A DNA stretch of 64,000 nt. It comes from Brachionus plicatilis. Taxonomy: Eukaryota > Rotifera > Eurotatoria > Ploima > Brachionidae. The notes beneath the pieces are model-generated. The model was not told the DNA's origin and ran no database searches. It saw only the letters and a program-made list of their open reading frames with translations. The stretch lies in contig QEOQ01000559.1 of the NCBI GenBank assembly GCA_010279815.1, positions 264,776 to 328,775 of the forward strand, written 5' to 3'. The translations under genes were made by a program, and so were the position numbers. Each line of letters starts with the position of its first letter. The stretch's first letter is position 1. Positions 1 through 10,652 of this stretch are shown one piece after another.

Positions 1-260
1 CCCGCCAAAAAGTTGGCCGGATTTTTGGCCGCCCGTATATTTTTGGCCTTTTATTTTGGCGGTCTAAAAATTAGGCCGCCCGCCAAAAAGTTTGCCGGAT
101 TTTTGGCCGCCCGTTTATTTTTGGCCGTTTATTTTGGCGGTCTAAAAATTAGGCAACCAAGCTGGCCGGTCAAATGGCCGCCGCCAAAAAGTTGGCCGGC
201 TAATGTGGACACGGTCACGGTTTCTGAAAATTTTGGCCGGTTAAGAGCCCGCTTGTACGG
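1..260. repeat. GGCCG-rich interspersed repeat, cut by the window edge
   Basis: A GC-rich block in an AT-rich background, built from about two copies of a roughly 90-bp unit. Each unit contains TTGGCCGG, TTTTTGGCCGCCCG and TTTTGGCGGTCTAAAAATTA. It ends at CCCAACACTA near position 275. A related block lies inverted at 6850-7040, and a related GGCC-rich tail with the same CCCAACACTA end is at 2880-2930. Open reading frames through it are compositional. This looks like the end of a DNA-transposon-like repeat, but no transposase is visible here. Confidence 0.6.
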
Positions 261-261
261 A

Positions 262-352
262 TCCCAACACTACTTATTTTTAAGAAATTTGCCAAATTTG
301 AATTTTATTTATCATAACTAATTTGGTTTTCAATTAAGAAAAAATTAGTAAA
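262..352. repeat. Non-coding block shared with the DEG/ENaC upstream region
   Basis: This block (TTTTTAAGAAATTTG, CAAATTTGAATT, then AATTAAGAAAAAATTAG) closely matches 10570-10652, about 250 bp upstream of the first DEG/ENaC start codon. A weaker match lies at 27010-27110 upstream of the second paralog. It may be the upstream remnant of a third paralog beyond the left edge, or a dispersed repeat. Confidence 0.5.
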
Positions 353-493
353 ATCAAACTCTAATATTATTTAGCCACTTATTTAATAACTAATTCTCTA
401 TTTAATATGTGTGTAAAATTTCAGGTCAATATCTAATTCTGGTCGAAAGATTTATGAAAAAAAAGATTCTACTCTATCTCGTTTGATTATTTA

Positions 494-545
494 TTTATTT
501 ATTGAATTGAATTAACCTCCTTTAAGGAGAAGGAAGAAATAAAAA
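494..545 (-). mobile_element. LINE 3' terminus (hairpin plus AAAT tail)
   Basis: Read on the minus strand, a small hairpin CTCCTTAAAGGAG is followed by AATTCAATTCAATAAATAAATAAATAA. This is the arrangement expected at a non-LTR retrotransposon 3' end. Comparable hairpin-plus-tail termini are at 43319-43375, 47100-47165 and 63505-63540. No coding part of the element is recognisable next to it, so this would be a severely 5'-truncated copy. Confidence 0.4.
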
Positions 546-547
546 AG

Positions 548-947
548 GGTTTACAATGACTCTTTTTATTGAAATTTAATAGATTTAAATATTTTAATTG
601 ATTTTATTGAAAACTTACTTTTAAAGACAAGAAAATTAACTGTTTTAAAATTTAAAATTAATTAAAATAGAAAAATAAAATTATTTCAGTTTGAATGAAT
701 GGATATAAAAGTTATAAATTTAAATTTGTGAATTAACTAAACATGAATTATTTAAATTATTGATTGTTTTTGTTAAATAAATTAAAGATCAATCATTTTG
801 ATGTTAATTTGAAAATGAACCATTTTTAGACATATCATGTTTAGTATTTATTTCTTAAAAATTATTAAAATCATTAGATTAATTAAGTTTTAAAATTCTA
901 AATGATCGTTTTTATCTTAAAATTTGATCTGAAACTTCAATTTGCTG
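548..947. repeat. Dispersed 400-bp AT-rich repeat, copy 1
   Basis: This block aligns along its whole length with 50188-50585 inside CFAP44 intron 6. Shared landmarks include TTATTTCAGTTTGA, GAATGGATATAAAAGTTATA, TTATTGATTGTTTTTGTTAA and the end TTTGATNTGAAACTTNAATTTGC. Part of it recurs near 56310-56435. There is no coding capacity. It is a non-autonomous element of unknown class. Confidence 0.6.
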
Positions 948-1807
948 ATAAGTTGGACCATAAATTAAGCTATCAGTTTTTGGACCAAGCATCAAAGTAC
1001 ATTTCGACCATGCTAAAATATCTATAATTTGATGTTTTAATTTACTTAGCTTGTAGTGCAACATTATCGAACGAGGAAATAGGGTATTTTAAAAAATAAA
1101 ACTAGTTCATAAAACAATTAAAATTCCTCTTATACTGAAAATTTATTATGTCTTTTAATTATGATGATAAGAAAAATCAAATTTTTTTGATTGACCCTGA
1201 AATTTTTTAAATATGTCATACCCTTGGTATAACTTCTTTGTATAAATATAATATCTTGAAAACAAAGTAACTTTATTATATTTTAAAGATGTCGTTTTTA
1301 AATATTGAAAGTTGATTGTGAAAACTTTTTTATTTTATCTTTTATTATAAATAAATGAACAAGCCAGCTACCAGGAGGAGAAGTATATTCTACTTGGACT
1401 CACTGGAAAGTGAAATAAAATATTTTTTTATTTATCCTTGCTTGTGTCACCCATTTGTTGGCGTGACAAATATTTACATATGAAGCTGTTGATCTTTTGA
1501 TCTTGATCTCAAACTTCAATTTGCCAATTTAAATCCTTTTTTTAGGAGCTAATCAAAAATTTGAAAAATAAATACAGTACAAAATAAAACTAACTTCATC
1601 AATTTATTTCCTTCCTTGTCCTCTATCTCTCTTGGAAGAACAAATAGTAAAGAAAACATTAAATTATGCTAATTTATAATCTCCAATATTTAAATGAAAC
1701 TATTCAATACGGCAAGCAACTTACAATCGAATCTTTAATTGTATCAATTTATTTTATTTAATTTTATTTGCCTGTTGTAGCAAAAAGTTTCATCTAAATA
1801 TTAGAAT
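948..1807. other. No gene seen
   Basis: AT-rich sequence without an ORF or a recognised element. It contains one copy of the shared motif TTGATCTCAAACTTCAATTT near 1503-1524. Confidence 0.5.
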
Positions 1808-2790
1808 TAGCTCTAATCTAGAAAAAAATATTCAAAAATTTAGCTTTTTCAAGAAAAATTATTTTTTACTAAAAAAATTGGCATTTTCTTTTAAAATAGA
1901 ATATTTGCCAATTTTTTTTCATCTTATGGAAATTTTTCGCTGATATGGTTTGATCGCAAATTTCTTCATCAGTCTTTGATTTGGCCGGCCAACTTAGCGG
2001 TCCAAATTTTTGACCGCCGGCCTGGCCACCAAAGTAGCTGTCCGTCCCTCGAGGCGATCTTGTTCGCGGTTCAATTAATTTTTGGCCGCATCAATTATCG
2101 AAAATAAAAAAGAAACATGTCAAAAAATTTTTTTTTTTTCAGATACAATTTAATTTTAACGCTAACCCTGATTGAAAAATAAAAAGAACAAAAAGAACAT
2201 TCTTTTTGACTAGAAAAAGTCAGAAAGGCTAAAAAGTACGTCTTTTACAAAGTAAAGTCAATTTTAAAAAGAACATCCTTTCAAAATTGAGAGGATATCT
2301 AAGCCCCCTTTGTCAATAGGTGAAACTTTTTATCATCTGCAACTGAAAAGGATTGCATATAGTATATAACAAAATCAATAAAAATTTTATCTTTCTCTCC
2401 AAAATTTTTCTTAGGATTTTTATGACTAATAGTTTCCTCAATGGCATCTTGGCCTCTTGGATCATGCCGTGAAAATTTTCGAGATGGGAACCGTACTGCC
2501 ATTGATGCGGCCAAAAATTAATTGAACCGCGAACAAGATCGCCTCGAGGGACGGACAGCTACTTTGGTGGCCAGGCCGGCGGTCAAAAATTTGGACCGCT
2601 AAGTTGGCCGGCCAAATCAAAGACTGATGAAGAAATTTGCGATCAAACCATATCAGCGAAAAATTTCCATAAGATGAAAAAAAATTGGCAAATATTCTAT
2701 TTTAAAAGAAAATGCCAATTTTTTTAGTAAAAAATAATTTTTCTTGAAAAAGCTAAATTTTTGAATATTTTTTTCTAGATTAGAGTTTAG
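1808..2790. mobile_element. Foldback element with about 289-bp near-identical inverted arms
   Basis: The left arm (1808-2096) and right arm (2502-2790) are reverse complements with no mismatch that I could find by eye. They contain TTTGGCCGGCCAACTTAGCG and CCCTCGAGGCGATCTTGTTC. A 405-bp spacer separates them and holds an hAT-like fragment. Perfect arms imply a recent inversion-duplication, gene conversion between arms, or an assembly artefact. Outside the arms the right side continues into GGCC-rich sequence ending CCCAACACTA (about 2930), as in the repeat at 1-275. Confidence 0.85.
2299..2514 (-). pseudogene. hAT transposase-like fragment in the foldback spacer
   Basis: A 71-residue open frame runs on the minus strand in the spacer and just into the right arm. 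The stretch around IYYMQSFSVADDKKFHLLTK resembles the hAT/ZBED transposase segment normally written as a proline or aspartate followed by SVVEDEGF. It has no DDE residues and no dimerisation domain. I infer a remnant of the transposase that once mobilised the surrounding repeat. The match is short, so the family call is tentative. Confidence 0.4.
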
Positions 2791-2935
2791 AGATTTGTAT
2801 GTAATATTTGAAAATTTTTCATTTCTTTAAATTAAAAACTTAAAAGAACATCAATGACTTTTTCCCTGAATTTTTCCGGTGATTTTTTCTGACTGCCAAA
2901 GTGGCCAGGCTTGGCCCGCTCCCAACACTAAATGG

Positions 2936-3889
2936 AACCGATTACTTAGAGCAGGCCTTAAATATCTCTCACTCAATTCAAAAAGTCGGTTCGAGACGGT
3001 TAGTAATTTAAGTTTATTTAAAGCCTCTTGATGTAAAATTTTGTAAGTTTTAACAATTCAATTTAATAAAACAGTTTAAATAAACCGGTTTGGAAAAAAA
3101 AACTAATTTGAAAAAACAAACTGGTTTCAAAAATTTGCTTCGGAACCTCGACCAACCCTATTTGAATTTTTTAATTCGGCTTAGTAAATTCTCTATGTTT
3201 TGTTGAGCAAAATAAAATTGGAATGAAAATAAGCTTGGTCGGATTGACAAGAGAAGTCTATAATGGTTTTTTAAATTTAATTAATTTCAATTTATTTTTG
3301 TGAATTTAAAAATTTATCTTTTTCAATGAATTTTCACTTCAATGAAAAAATCCGCGATGAAAATTTGTTTTGAAAAAAATTGCCATGAAACGAACCAGTG
3401 CATATTTTTTATCTTAATCTTAAACTTCAATTTGCCTCATATAAAAACTACATCTTTCAACATATGGAAAAAATCTCTTGGTTTAAATAAAAAGAAAATG
3501 TGTTTTATTTAAACCATGTACACATTTTTTATTGGCATACGCCAAGATAAACGTAAGATTGCATTTAGTTTTTAACATTAAAACCAATAAAAATTGTATT
3601 ATCAATTACGATAGATTTTTGCCATATTAAAAGGTATAACAGAACCATATACTTCAACGGTAAAACTAGCAATTTTTTAAATCTCCAAAACCACCTCCAT
3701 TAAGATCATCTTTAAAAAAGTCTCTACCAGTATTAAAACCTCTGTTGTAGTTTTCTAAATAACTACATCATCTTCTCACTTAAAAGATGAAGACATCAAA
3801 TGGATGATCGATTTAAAAAAAACTCACAAAGATAAAAAACCAAAAATAAATATTTTTGTAAACCCAGTCAGACAAATTTTGTATAATTA
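2936..3889. other. No gene seen
   Basis: AT-rich sequence. It holds another copy of the motif CTTAAACTTCAATTTGCC near 3418-3436. No ORF or RNA gene is recognised. Confidence 0.45.
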
Positions 3890-5420
3890 ATTTGACAATT
3901 AAGTTATGGTTGAAGGAGTTCTTTACAGACATTCAGAAGACCGTAATGGCTTTTTAGTTATGCAATTTGTTCTTCCAAAACAAGTAGTCGCAGAAATAGT
4001 AGAACATATCCATTCTTCGATTCTTAATGCCCATCTTGGTCGGCACAAAACAACAGGAAAAACTATTGATTGGTTTTATAGACCATTTTTGAAAGAAGAA
4101 ATTAAAAATTGTATTAAACATTATGACATATGCCAAAAGACTAAGAGTAAAAAAAACGAAGGTTTGGCAGAATTACTTTACTTGCCATCCTGCCGCCCAA
4201 ATCAATTAAGCAGTTTTGTCTGATCGGACTAAATGTTTTCTATCAAAATTAAGTGACCTTTTTTATGATTTTTTAGACATAAGGCGTTTCAAAACGACTC
4301 CATTTCACCCTCAATGTGATGGCCTAAGTGAAAAAGGCGTTCGGACTTTCAATACAATGATTCAAGCTCATATAGACATTGAGCAAACAACATGGGACAT
4401 TCACTGTAAAAAATACACTTTCGCATACACACTTCCGTTCATTCAACCATAAATCAAACTCTATTAATAATGTTTGGCAGAAAACCAAGAATACCAATTG
4501 ACATAATTTCACCAACTACAGATATTCTTGTTAGACTTCCAATTTTACAAGAATACAAATTAGTCAATGAACATGGTGAAGTAGTAGTCCTGGAGGATGT
4601 AGAAGACACAATTTTAGCCAATCTCGCTGATATGGCAGGAAATTATTTGAATGAGCTGAGAGAGAAAATGTCTTTAAGTTATAAAATAGCAGCAACAAAT
4701 CGAAAAATCAAAAATCGATTTTGATCGAAGAATTAAAAAAGTCGATGATAACATTGGTTATTTTGTGTTGTGTGATTACCCAAAATTAAAAAAAGGATTA
4801 TCACAAGGTATTGCAAGAAAATTTTATGGACCTTTTGTAGTGGTGGGAAAAATTTTACCAATGTCGACTACTTAATTAGATTTGCATTAAAGCTTAAAAG
4901 CAAAATAAAACAAGTCCATAAAAATCGTTTAAAATTTTATTTTAAACCTGGTCTTGATAATGTAAAAATAAAACAAGAATCTGACTCACAGAATACAAAA
5001 AAAAATGTTCGGAAAAAAAACAAACATGTCTCAAACGACATTGTTGCAAAACATAATGAAAGTTTAGAGTAACCTGTAAAAGAAAAAATCACTCTAATAC
5101 ACAAAGCCAATAGTAGTCCAAAAGCACCACAACGCAGAAGTAGCCGCATACAAGCAATTAAAACTCAAAATACCAAAAGTGTTGAAAGGCTAGTTCAGAA
5201 GAATCTCAGTCATTCATCTACTTGCTCAGATAACTCATCAGGCGAAGAGTTTAATCCAATAAAAGCAGCAAAAAGAAAAAGTAAAAAAATCAACAAATAT
5301 TAAAAAAAAAAAAAAAAAATTTAAGGAGAGTTTTCTCAGAAGAGCCTTAAAGTAAAAATAAGAATAACCAGAAGAGCCTTTTAAAAAAAAAAAGAAAATA
5401 CAAATACTTATTTAAAAAAA
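3890..5420 (+). pseudogene. Ty3/gypsy pol relic (integrase part)
   Basis: Broken plus-strand frames read through the integrase of a Ty3/gypsy element. At 3906-4223 the zinc-binding H-H-C-C domain is seen (HIHSSILNAHLG, then CIKHYDICQKTK). At 4216-4452 the end of the catalytic core follows (TTPFHPQCDGLSEKG, with the catalytic Glu position), so the middle of the core is deleted. At 4470-4724 there is MFGRKPRIPID, and at 4760-4960 a GPY/F-like tail. Near 5322-5390 the sequence AAGGAGAGTTTTCTCAGAAG matches, inverted, the 3' internal region of the LTR element at 23504-24958. The two therefore belong to one family. Frameshifts and the deletion make it non-functional. Confidence 0.8.
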
Positions 5421-5570
5421 AGACTAAAAATTGTAATTTAACCTCTAAATATCTCTATAAAAAAAAAAATTTCTCAATGTTCATTCATTAAAATTTAAAT
5501 CAAACTCATTTTAGTTTCAAAATTTCAGCATCTTCTTCAGTACCTAAAATTTCTGAATTTATTTTTCTAG

Positions 5571-6060
5571 ATGGCAGTCGCACTTAAGAAGCAATCATGT
5601 TAACCGAAATATATGACTTATACGTCTCGAAGGTCTCTCGTTTCGACTCAAATCGCGTAATCATTCAGGAAAAGATGGCAGAATTCTTGGACATGATGGT
5701 GAAAACAAGATGGCTCCAAGAAGACTTAGGACGAGTGGAACATGTGCACATTTCCTACATCCTTTCCGAAGACGAATACGTAGAAAAGGGCGCTTGTGTT
5801 GGTTTTGTCCGCTTTCAAAATTTTTAACAAGCACGACAGCATTGCAAGATTCTTTTTCAACAAGGAATTTGCTGGTCGTAAAATTAAGGTCTGGCGAAAA
5901 AATTTCCCATCGAAAGCGACCTCGCTGAGTAAGGCCTACAAATTAAAAAATCAAGCACCAGCATCAAATCAAGTAGCAGCAACAAGTAGAGAAGCATCAA
6001 CAGATACTAGTACAAAACTACCATCAATTACACACAGAGTAAAATCAAACACAATTAATG
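5571..6060 (+). pseudogene. Frameshifted ORF with an RRM-like segment next to Ty3/gypsy relics
   Basis: Two overlapping frames (5597-5827, continued from about 5796 in another frame) read as one protein with a +1/-1 slip. The part around EHVHISYILSEDEYVEKG, GACVGFVRFQNF and GRKIKVW looks like an RNA-recognition motif: GACVGFVRF resembles RNP1, and the following helix and strand are present. The tail is Ala/Thr/Ser/Lys rich. It sits between two integrase remnants, so it may be a retrotransposon Gag-like or accessory ORF, or a captured host exon. I do not recognise the family with certainty. Confidence 0.4.
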
Positions 6061-6720
6061 TACAAACCTTTGCTAAATTACCTAGAAAAATGTAAATATT
6101 CGAAGATTGGAAAAAACTATAAAGAATCTGAAATTGAATGCTTATTTAAACGTTCGTTGGAATTAAAAGAATTTATTAAAAATAAGCATGTTAATGCAAA
6201 ACAACAAATAGTGAAAGCTCATGCAAGACAACTAAAAACTCAAAATAAAAGAAAAGAATCTAGATAAGAGAAGAATTTATTATACATGGTAGCAAAGTAA
6301 TGATAAAAATTCAAGGTATTTTAACAAAACTAGAACCTAAATTTTACGGACCGTTTGTGTTTCATGAAGTGAATAAAAGTGAACATTATAAGCCAAAAAA
6401 CTAAAGATAATAAATAACTAACTTCCAATAATCCAGGGAACATACATAAATTAATACGAGAATCAGAATTATTCAATTTCGAAAATGAAAAAAAACATAT
6501 TAAAATTGAGATAATCTTTAACCGTAAGATTAGAAATGGCAAAAAAGAATATTTGGAAAAATGGAAATCTATTATGAAGAGGAAAATGAATGGATTTCTG
6601 AAAATGAATTTGATTCAAACGAAATTGTTAATGAATATGAAAAAAAATTTCGGAATTATCTAAAATTGCGTTATTGGGGAAACAAATTTAAATACAAAGA
6701 AATCACAAGGAAATAATTAA
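6061..6720 (+). pseudogene. Second Ty3/gypsy integrase C-terminal relic
   Basis: The frame at 6061-6267 contains a RSLELKEFIKNKHVNAKQQI-type helix followed by KAHARQLKTQNKR. That is the usual integrase C-terminal helix just before the GPY/F module. After a stop, the stretch at about 6300-6360 reads TKLEPKFYGPFVFHEVN, a GPY/F motif. An acidic segment follows to about 6715 (EIYYEEENEWISENEF). Several stops interrupt it. It shows that at least two Ty3/gypsy insertions overlap here. Confidence 0.6.
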
Positions 6721-6849
6721 ATTTAATTGATGAATATATGTTGGTCGTTTGGAAAACAAAAAATGATAAATCCAAAGGTGAGTTAAAGACAGTTGAAGGA
6801 AATTCCATTTTTGATTAATGTAGGATACTGTCAAGACAAACCGTTCAAT

Positions 6850-7040
6850 TACACTAACAGTTTTTTGCGGTCATTTAGCCGCTCAACCAGGCCGTCTCAT
6901 TCTGGTCCTATATTCATTATTTTAGACCGCCAAAATAAAAGGGCTAAAATATACGGACGGTCGAAAAACGGTTTTAAAAGTACCGTTTCTCAAAAAATAA
7001 GGGCGGTCAAAGAAACGGCCAAATTTTTCGGTAAGCCACT
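6850..7040. repeat. GGCCG-family repeat, inverted relative to 1-260
   Basis: TTTTAGACCGCCAAAATAAA, then GGGCTAAAATATACGGACGG, is the reverse complement of the unit at 40-80 (CGTATATTTTTGGCC, TTTTGGCGGTCTAAAA). GC content is well above the flanks. It is a diverged copy of the repeat at the left edge. Confidence 0.55.
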
Positions 7041-7317
7041 TAAATTGATATTTTTTACGAAAAAATGTTTTTTAATCTTTTAAAAATAACTTATTTTAAT
7101 AATTAAAAACGTAGAAATAAATTTTCTTAATTTAATTTAAATAATTTTTTCCATTTTAATTTTCAAAATCCAATGGATAATCCAATGGTGACTTATCAAT
7201 AAAATTTTCCGCCGGTTCCGCTGGTTAATTTTTTAGCTTTTTTAAGTTTTTGGTCGGCTTCAACTAAAATATATGAACTTTTAATTCCTTAAATGTTTCG
7301 ATCAAATGTGTTTATAA

Positions 7318-7554
7318 ATTAGAAATTTAGAAAAAGAGCATCCTAAAAATTCAAAAAGCAAACCTAGGGGGAAGAAACATCAATTCAATTGGATATCATC
7401 AGTAACAACAGTTTCAATAATATGGTTTTTTCTTTTCAGCCTTGCAGGTTTCTTTGAAATAAGAGGTAGCTTCTCTATTTATGATACTCCTACACATGAA
7501 ACTAGAGATGAGTACTCAACATTAAACTTAGATGATAAATGTCATTCGCACTAG
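7318..7554 (+). other. Short open frame with one hydrophobic segment, no start codon
   Basis: The open frame between stops has no ATG. It encodes a basic stretch, a hydrophobic segment (TTVSIIWFFLFSLAGFF) and a polar tail ending CHSH. It could be a fragment of an envelope-like or Gag N-terminal retroelement protein, given the adjacent relics. It could also be an exon, since TTTTTTCTTTTCAG inside it is a good acceptor. No family is recognised. Confidence 0.2.
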
Positions 7555-7574
7555 TGAAAAAAAAATATGATATA

Positions 7575-7765
7575 AGAATAATAGTTGAATAATAGAATAA
7601 TTGAAAAATTGAATGAGTTTAAAAAAAAGAATAAATGGAAAGTTGAATAATTGAAAAGTTGAATAGATGAATAAGTTAAAAATTCAAAAATTGAATATTT
7701 GAAAAGTTGTATTAAATGAAGATTTGAATAAATGAATAGTACACATAGTAAGAATAAAATACTAA
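7575..7765. repeat. Degenerate tandem repeat of TTGAATAATTGAAAAG type
   Basis: An imperfect array in which TTGAATAATTGAAAAGTTGA and close variants recur every 15-25 bp. It is low-complexity with no coding meaning. Confidence 0.55.
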
Positions 7766-8546
7766 TAGAAAAATAATAATTGTAAAATTGAAAAATGAAA
7801 GAGTTTTTGGTACATGTGCGGATGTAACAGGATGTAACGATAAGGCATATCGTATCTTGGATATAGAATTTATAACTAAAAAATGAGGGTAATTGGCATT
7901 TGTCTCTTACAGCTGCAACCTCTAAATTTTCAAGGGCTAAAACATAAATTTCTTTATTTAATGATCAAACAAAATTTTTCTTTTATTGCTATATTTTTTT
8001 TCAGTTATTGCTAAATCACGGTATACCAGTTTTTTACTAAAACACGAACCATCGCTTAGAGACCGAAGGAAAAAATAATTAAACTTTCTTCAACTGTTAA
8101 AAAGGACAAAATTTTACGCTCTTTCACGCTCAGTTGAGACCTAAGCTACAGGTTTTTTAGTTTTTGCCGAACAAATCTTTAAAATAAAAAAGAACCAAAA
8201 AGTTTACGGTTCATTTTTTTTGGCTAGAACCAAAAGCCCGCCTTTCCGGCGCAAACCAATTTTCTGGTGCAACTATTTGTGTTCTTTTAAGTTCAATTTA
8301 GAGCTAAGCTCTTGGACCTTTCCTTCGGACTGCACAACCGTTCTAATGTCAAATATTTAGCATATCGGACACGGACCAGCGAAAAAAAATTTTCGCCAAA
8401 GTTTCTCTCTTTTAATTTTGACATACTTTGTTGATTCTAGCAAAATATAAGCTTTAAATTTGATTTTTCAACGTTAGACATTTTATTTATTGAAAATTCA
8501 TTTGATTTTTAGAATAGTTTGAACATTATTATTCTTTAAAGATTAT
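7766..8546. other. No gene seen
   Basis: Mixed sequence lying 3' of the first DEG/ENaC gene. No ORF of note. A few GC-richer words (CGAAGGAAAAA, CCTTTCCTTCGGACTG) may be old repeat ends. Confidence 0.4.
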
Positions 8547-8710
8547 GGAAAATGAAATGAAAATGCATATGGTTTAATTTTTTACGTATGACAATATATA
8601 CAATATATGAAAAAAATATTTGTAACAAGGCCCTTTTTCAATGTTATTTGAATATTTGAAACATTTCGTAAAACACAAAAAATTAAACCATATTCCTTTC
8701 ATTTCATTAC
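8547..8710. repeat. Short foldback repeat
   Basis: ATGAAAATGCATATGGTTTA, then ATTTTTTACG, at about 8555-8588 is mirrored by AAAAAATTAAACCATATTCC at 8678-8697, followed by TTTCATTTCAT. The arms are about 40 bp with an 80-bp spacer. The spacer shares TTTTTCAATGTTATTT with the larger foldback at 38328-39256, so this may be a short member of that family. Confidence 0.5.
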
Positions 8711-8806
8711 CCTAACCATTTTTTATAGTAAAGAAGTTATAACCTTTATTAAATTTTGTATTGTAATTTTTGTATGAAAATTCACAATGCCTTGAAAAAG
8801 ACTGTG

Positions 8807-10318
8807 CTAATCCTTGGAATTAATGTTTTTGGGTTGAACTTGTATGACATTTTGAATATTTTTTTTCTCAAAAATCTCATGCAAGACCAAAATTAAAATT
8901 TCGAAAATCTCGGCAAAACTCAAAACACTAAGTCCAATAAACAAGCCCAAGAGACCACCTATGCTTGATACCAAATCAACTATTTCAGTTTTTTTCAACT
9001 CTTGAATTTCCACATATTCCAATGTATCATAAACGATATTGACTTTAAGTGAATTTTGCTTAACAAAATCCAAAGAATAATTTTTAGAATCATTTTTGCT
9101 GTTTAATAAATCAACTATAGATTTTGCTCTGAGATCAGTTGGATAATCAGTAAAAGAGACCGTAAAGTCGTACTCAGTTCTTTCACATTCCAAGGGGCAA
9201 TCATTTGTGCACATTTTATTAATATCTAATTTGGTGTAAAATTCCATGAGTTGATGGCACATGCACAAAAACTCTGAGTTTGAAGTACATGGTGGTGCAG
9301 ATTTAAACAAAGGCTTGTTTGGATCCGAGCACTTGCATTTGGCGAAGAGAAAACTTTGATAGCATAAATCAAAACAGAGACTTTGAGAATAAGATTCAGC
9401 TTGTTTCTTGGTGGCTTGGTACACTTCAGAAGATAAAAATGGGGAATGGTCTTCTAGACACGTGCTATATGGATATGGAAATTTTTTGGTTACACGCTTT
9501 CTAACATTTATGTTGGTCAGATATTTAGCGGCAAGATCTATTCCACGAAATGGATTTACATTACTATTTTGATCAAACAGAGCTAAATGAATTCCTTTGG
9601 CTACACTCAAGTCATTCACTTGATCATTTGTTTTGGACAGAAATTCCATTCGTATGCCAGAAAATGGACCAACACTTGTCTGCTCTAAAATTTTACTTTG
9701 TGTTCCATTTATAAACTTGCCAATATTGAACTTATAACAATTGCCCAAAAACTCTTCATAGTACCAAATGAAATTGTTGGTATCACAATCTTGGGTATCT
9801 ACCAAGCAGCTGATCATAAAAGATTCCAAATTGAGACCAAGTGATTTTCTAATTGCATCGGTGACATTTTGATCAAACGAATTTGATCTGGATAAGTAGT
9901 CAAAAAAATCGACGTTAAGGCTTGCTTGGTAATCTGATGCATACATTTGGGATAAAAAAGAAGAGTTGAATATATTTAAAATGTTTGCCGATTTTAAGAA
10001 TTGATTTTTAAAATCGTGGCCTTGTGGTGTCACAAACATTTCATTATGGCATATTGATATAGCTGGAAATTTGAGAGGTATTTGAGTTTGATATCGAACT
10101 AAAGTGGTTACCTCAAATTTGGTAAAATTAATTATTGTATCTATAATGAAGTAGCAGCAGCAGCCAATGCTCAAACCAACACCAATTATCCAAATAAGCT
10201 TTAGGCTGAGTTTTTCATTTTTTATAATTTTAGGAAATCCATGGCTTGTTGAGTCCAAGATCCAGTCTTTAAATTTGTTGCTTAAATTTTCTCTTAAGGT
10301 TTTCTTAGAGTTTTTCAT
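8807..10318 (-). CDS. DEG/ENaC family sodium channel subunit (paralog 1)
   Basis: An uninterrupted 503-residue protein from ATG to stop, the usual length for amiloride-sensitive/acid-sensing/peptide-gated cation channel subunits, which trimerise in the plasma membrane. The cytosolic N-terminus carries the gating His-Gly motif (SHGFPK, residues 25-30). The first membrane helix spans about 40-64. A large cysteine-rich ectodomain follows. The second helix, about 450-480, contains the G-x-S selectivity filter (GLS, residues 462-464) inside GLFIGLSVLSFAEIFE. The early CHNEMF segment after helix 1 is also typical. It is closely similar throughout to 25282-26796. No intron is visible. The ligand (protons, FMRFamide-like peptides or mechanical force) cannot be told from the sequence. 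Confidence 0.92.
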   Translation of the reverse strand: MKNSKKTLRENLSNKFKDWILDSTSHGFPKIIKNEKLSLKLIWIIGVGLSIGCCCYFIIDTIINFTKFEVTTLVRYQTQIPLKFPAISICHNEMFVTPQGHDFKNQFLKSANILNIFNSSFLSQMYASDYQASLNVDFFDYLSRSNSFDQNVTDAIRKSLGLNLESFMISCLVDTQDCDTNNFIWYYEEFLGNCYKFNIGKFINGTQSKILEQTSVGPFSGIRMEFLSKTNDQVNDLSVAKGIHLALFDQNSNVNPFRGIDLAAKYLTNINVRKRVTKKFPYPYSTCLEDHSPFLSSEVYQATKKQAESYSQSLCFDLCYQSFLFAKCKCSDPNKPLFKSAPPCTSNSEFLCMCHQLMEFYTKLDINKMCTNDCPLECERTEYDFTVSFTDYPTDLRAKSIVDLLNSKNDSKNYSLDFVKQNSLKVNIVYDTLEYVEIQELKKTEIVDLVSSIGGLLGLFIGLSVLSFAEIFEILILVLHEIFEKKNIQNVIQVQPKNINSKD

Positions 10319-10351
10319 TTCAATTTCTTAAAAATAAAACTATCTATCACA

Positions 10352-10359
10352 TATTTATA
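10352..10359 (-). promoter_or_regulatory. TATA-like box of DEG/ENaC paralog 1
   Basis: TATAAATA on the minus strand lies 34-41 nt before the ATG. Paralog 2 has CATAAATA in the same place (26824-26831), inside a partly conserved AAAACA-TATA context. The distance implies a very short leader if it is used. Confidence 0.35.
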
Positions 10360-10561
10360 TTGTTTTTATAAAAGAAAAGATAATTTTAGTTTATTTTCAA
10401 TTAAAAATGCTGCATATTTGTTTTTGAATCGAAAGAGCAAAAAATAAAATTGATTTTTTTTAATAAAATTGATTTTAAGTTAAATAAATTCATTGACTTT
10501 TTGTCAATTGTAATTCTTATTTTCAAAAAATGTTATAATGTTGACGAAAAACTTCGATAAC

Positions 10562-10652
10562 TATGGCAACGCTGCATTTTATTTTTAAGAAATTTGTCAA
10601 ATTTGAATTAAATTTATAACTACTAATGTGTTTGTTAATTAAGAAAAAATTA
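10562..10652. repeat. Upstream block shared with 262-352
   Basis: Same words in the same order as the block at 262-352, and a weaker match at 27010-27110 upstream of paralog 2. This suggests that the duplicated unit includes at least 300 bp of 5' flank. Confidence 0.5.

Noticed and set aside
13..321. 102-residue ORF at the left edge
   Set aside because: It lies in a tandem GGCCG repeat. The protein is a translation of the repeat unit, with no domain.
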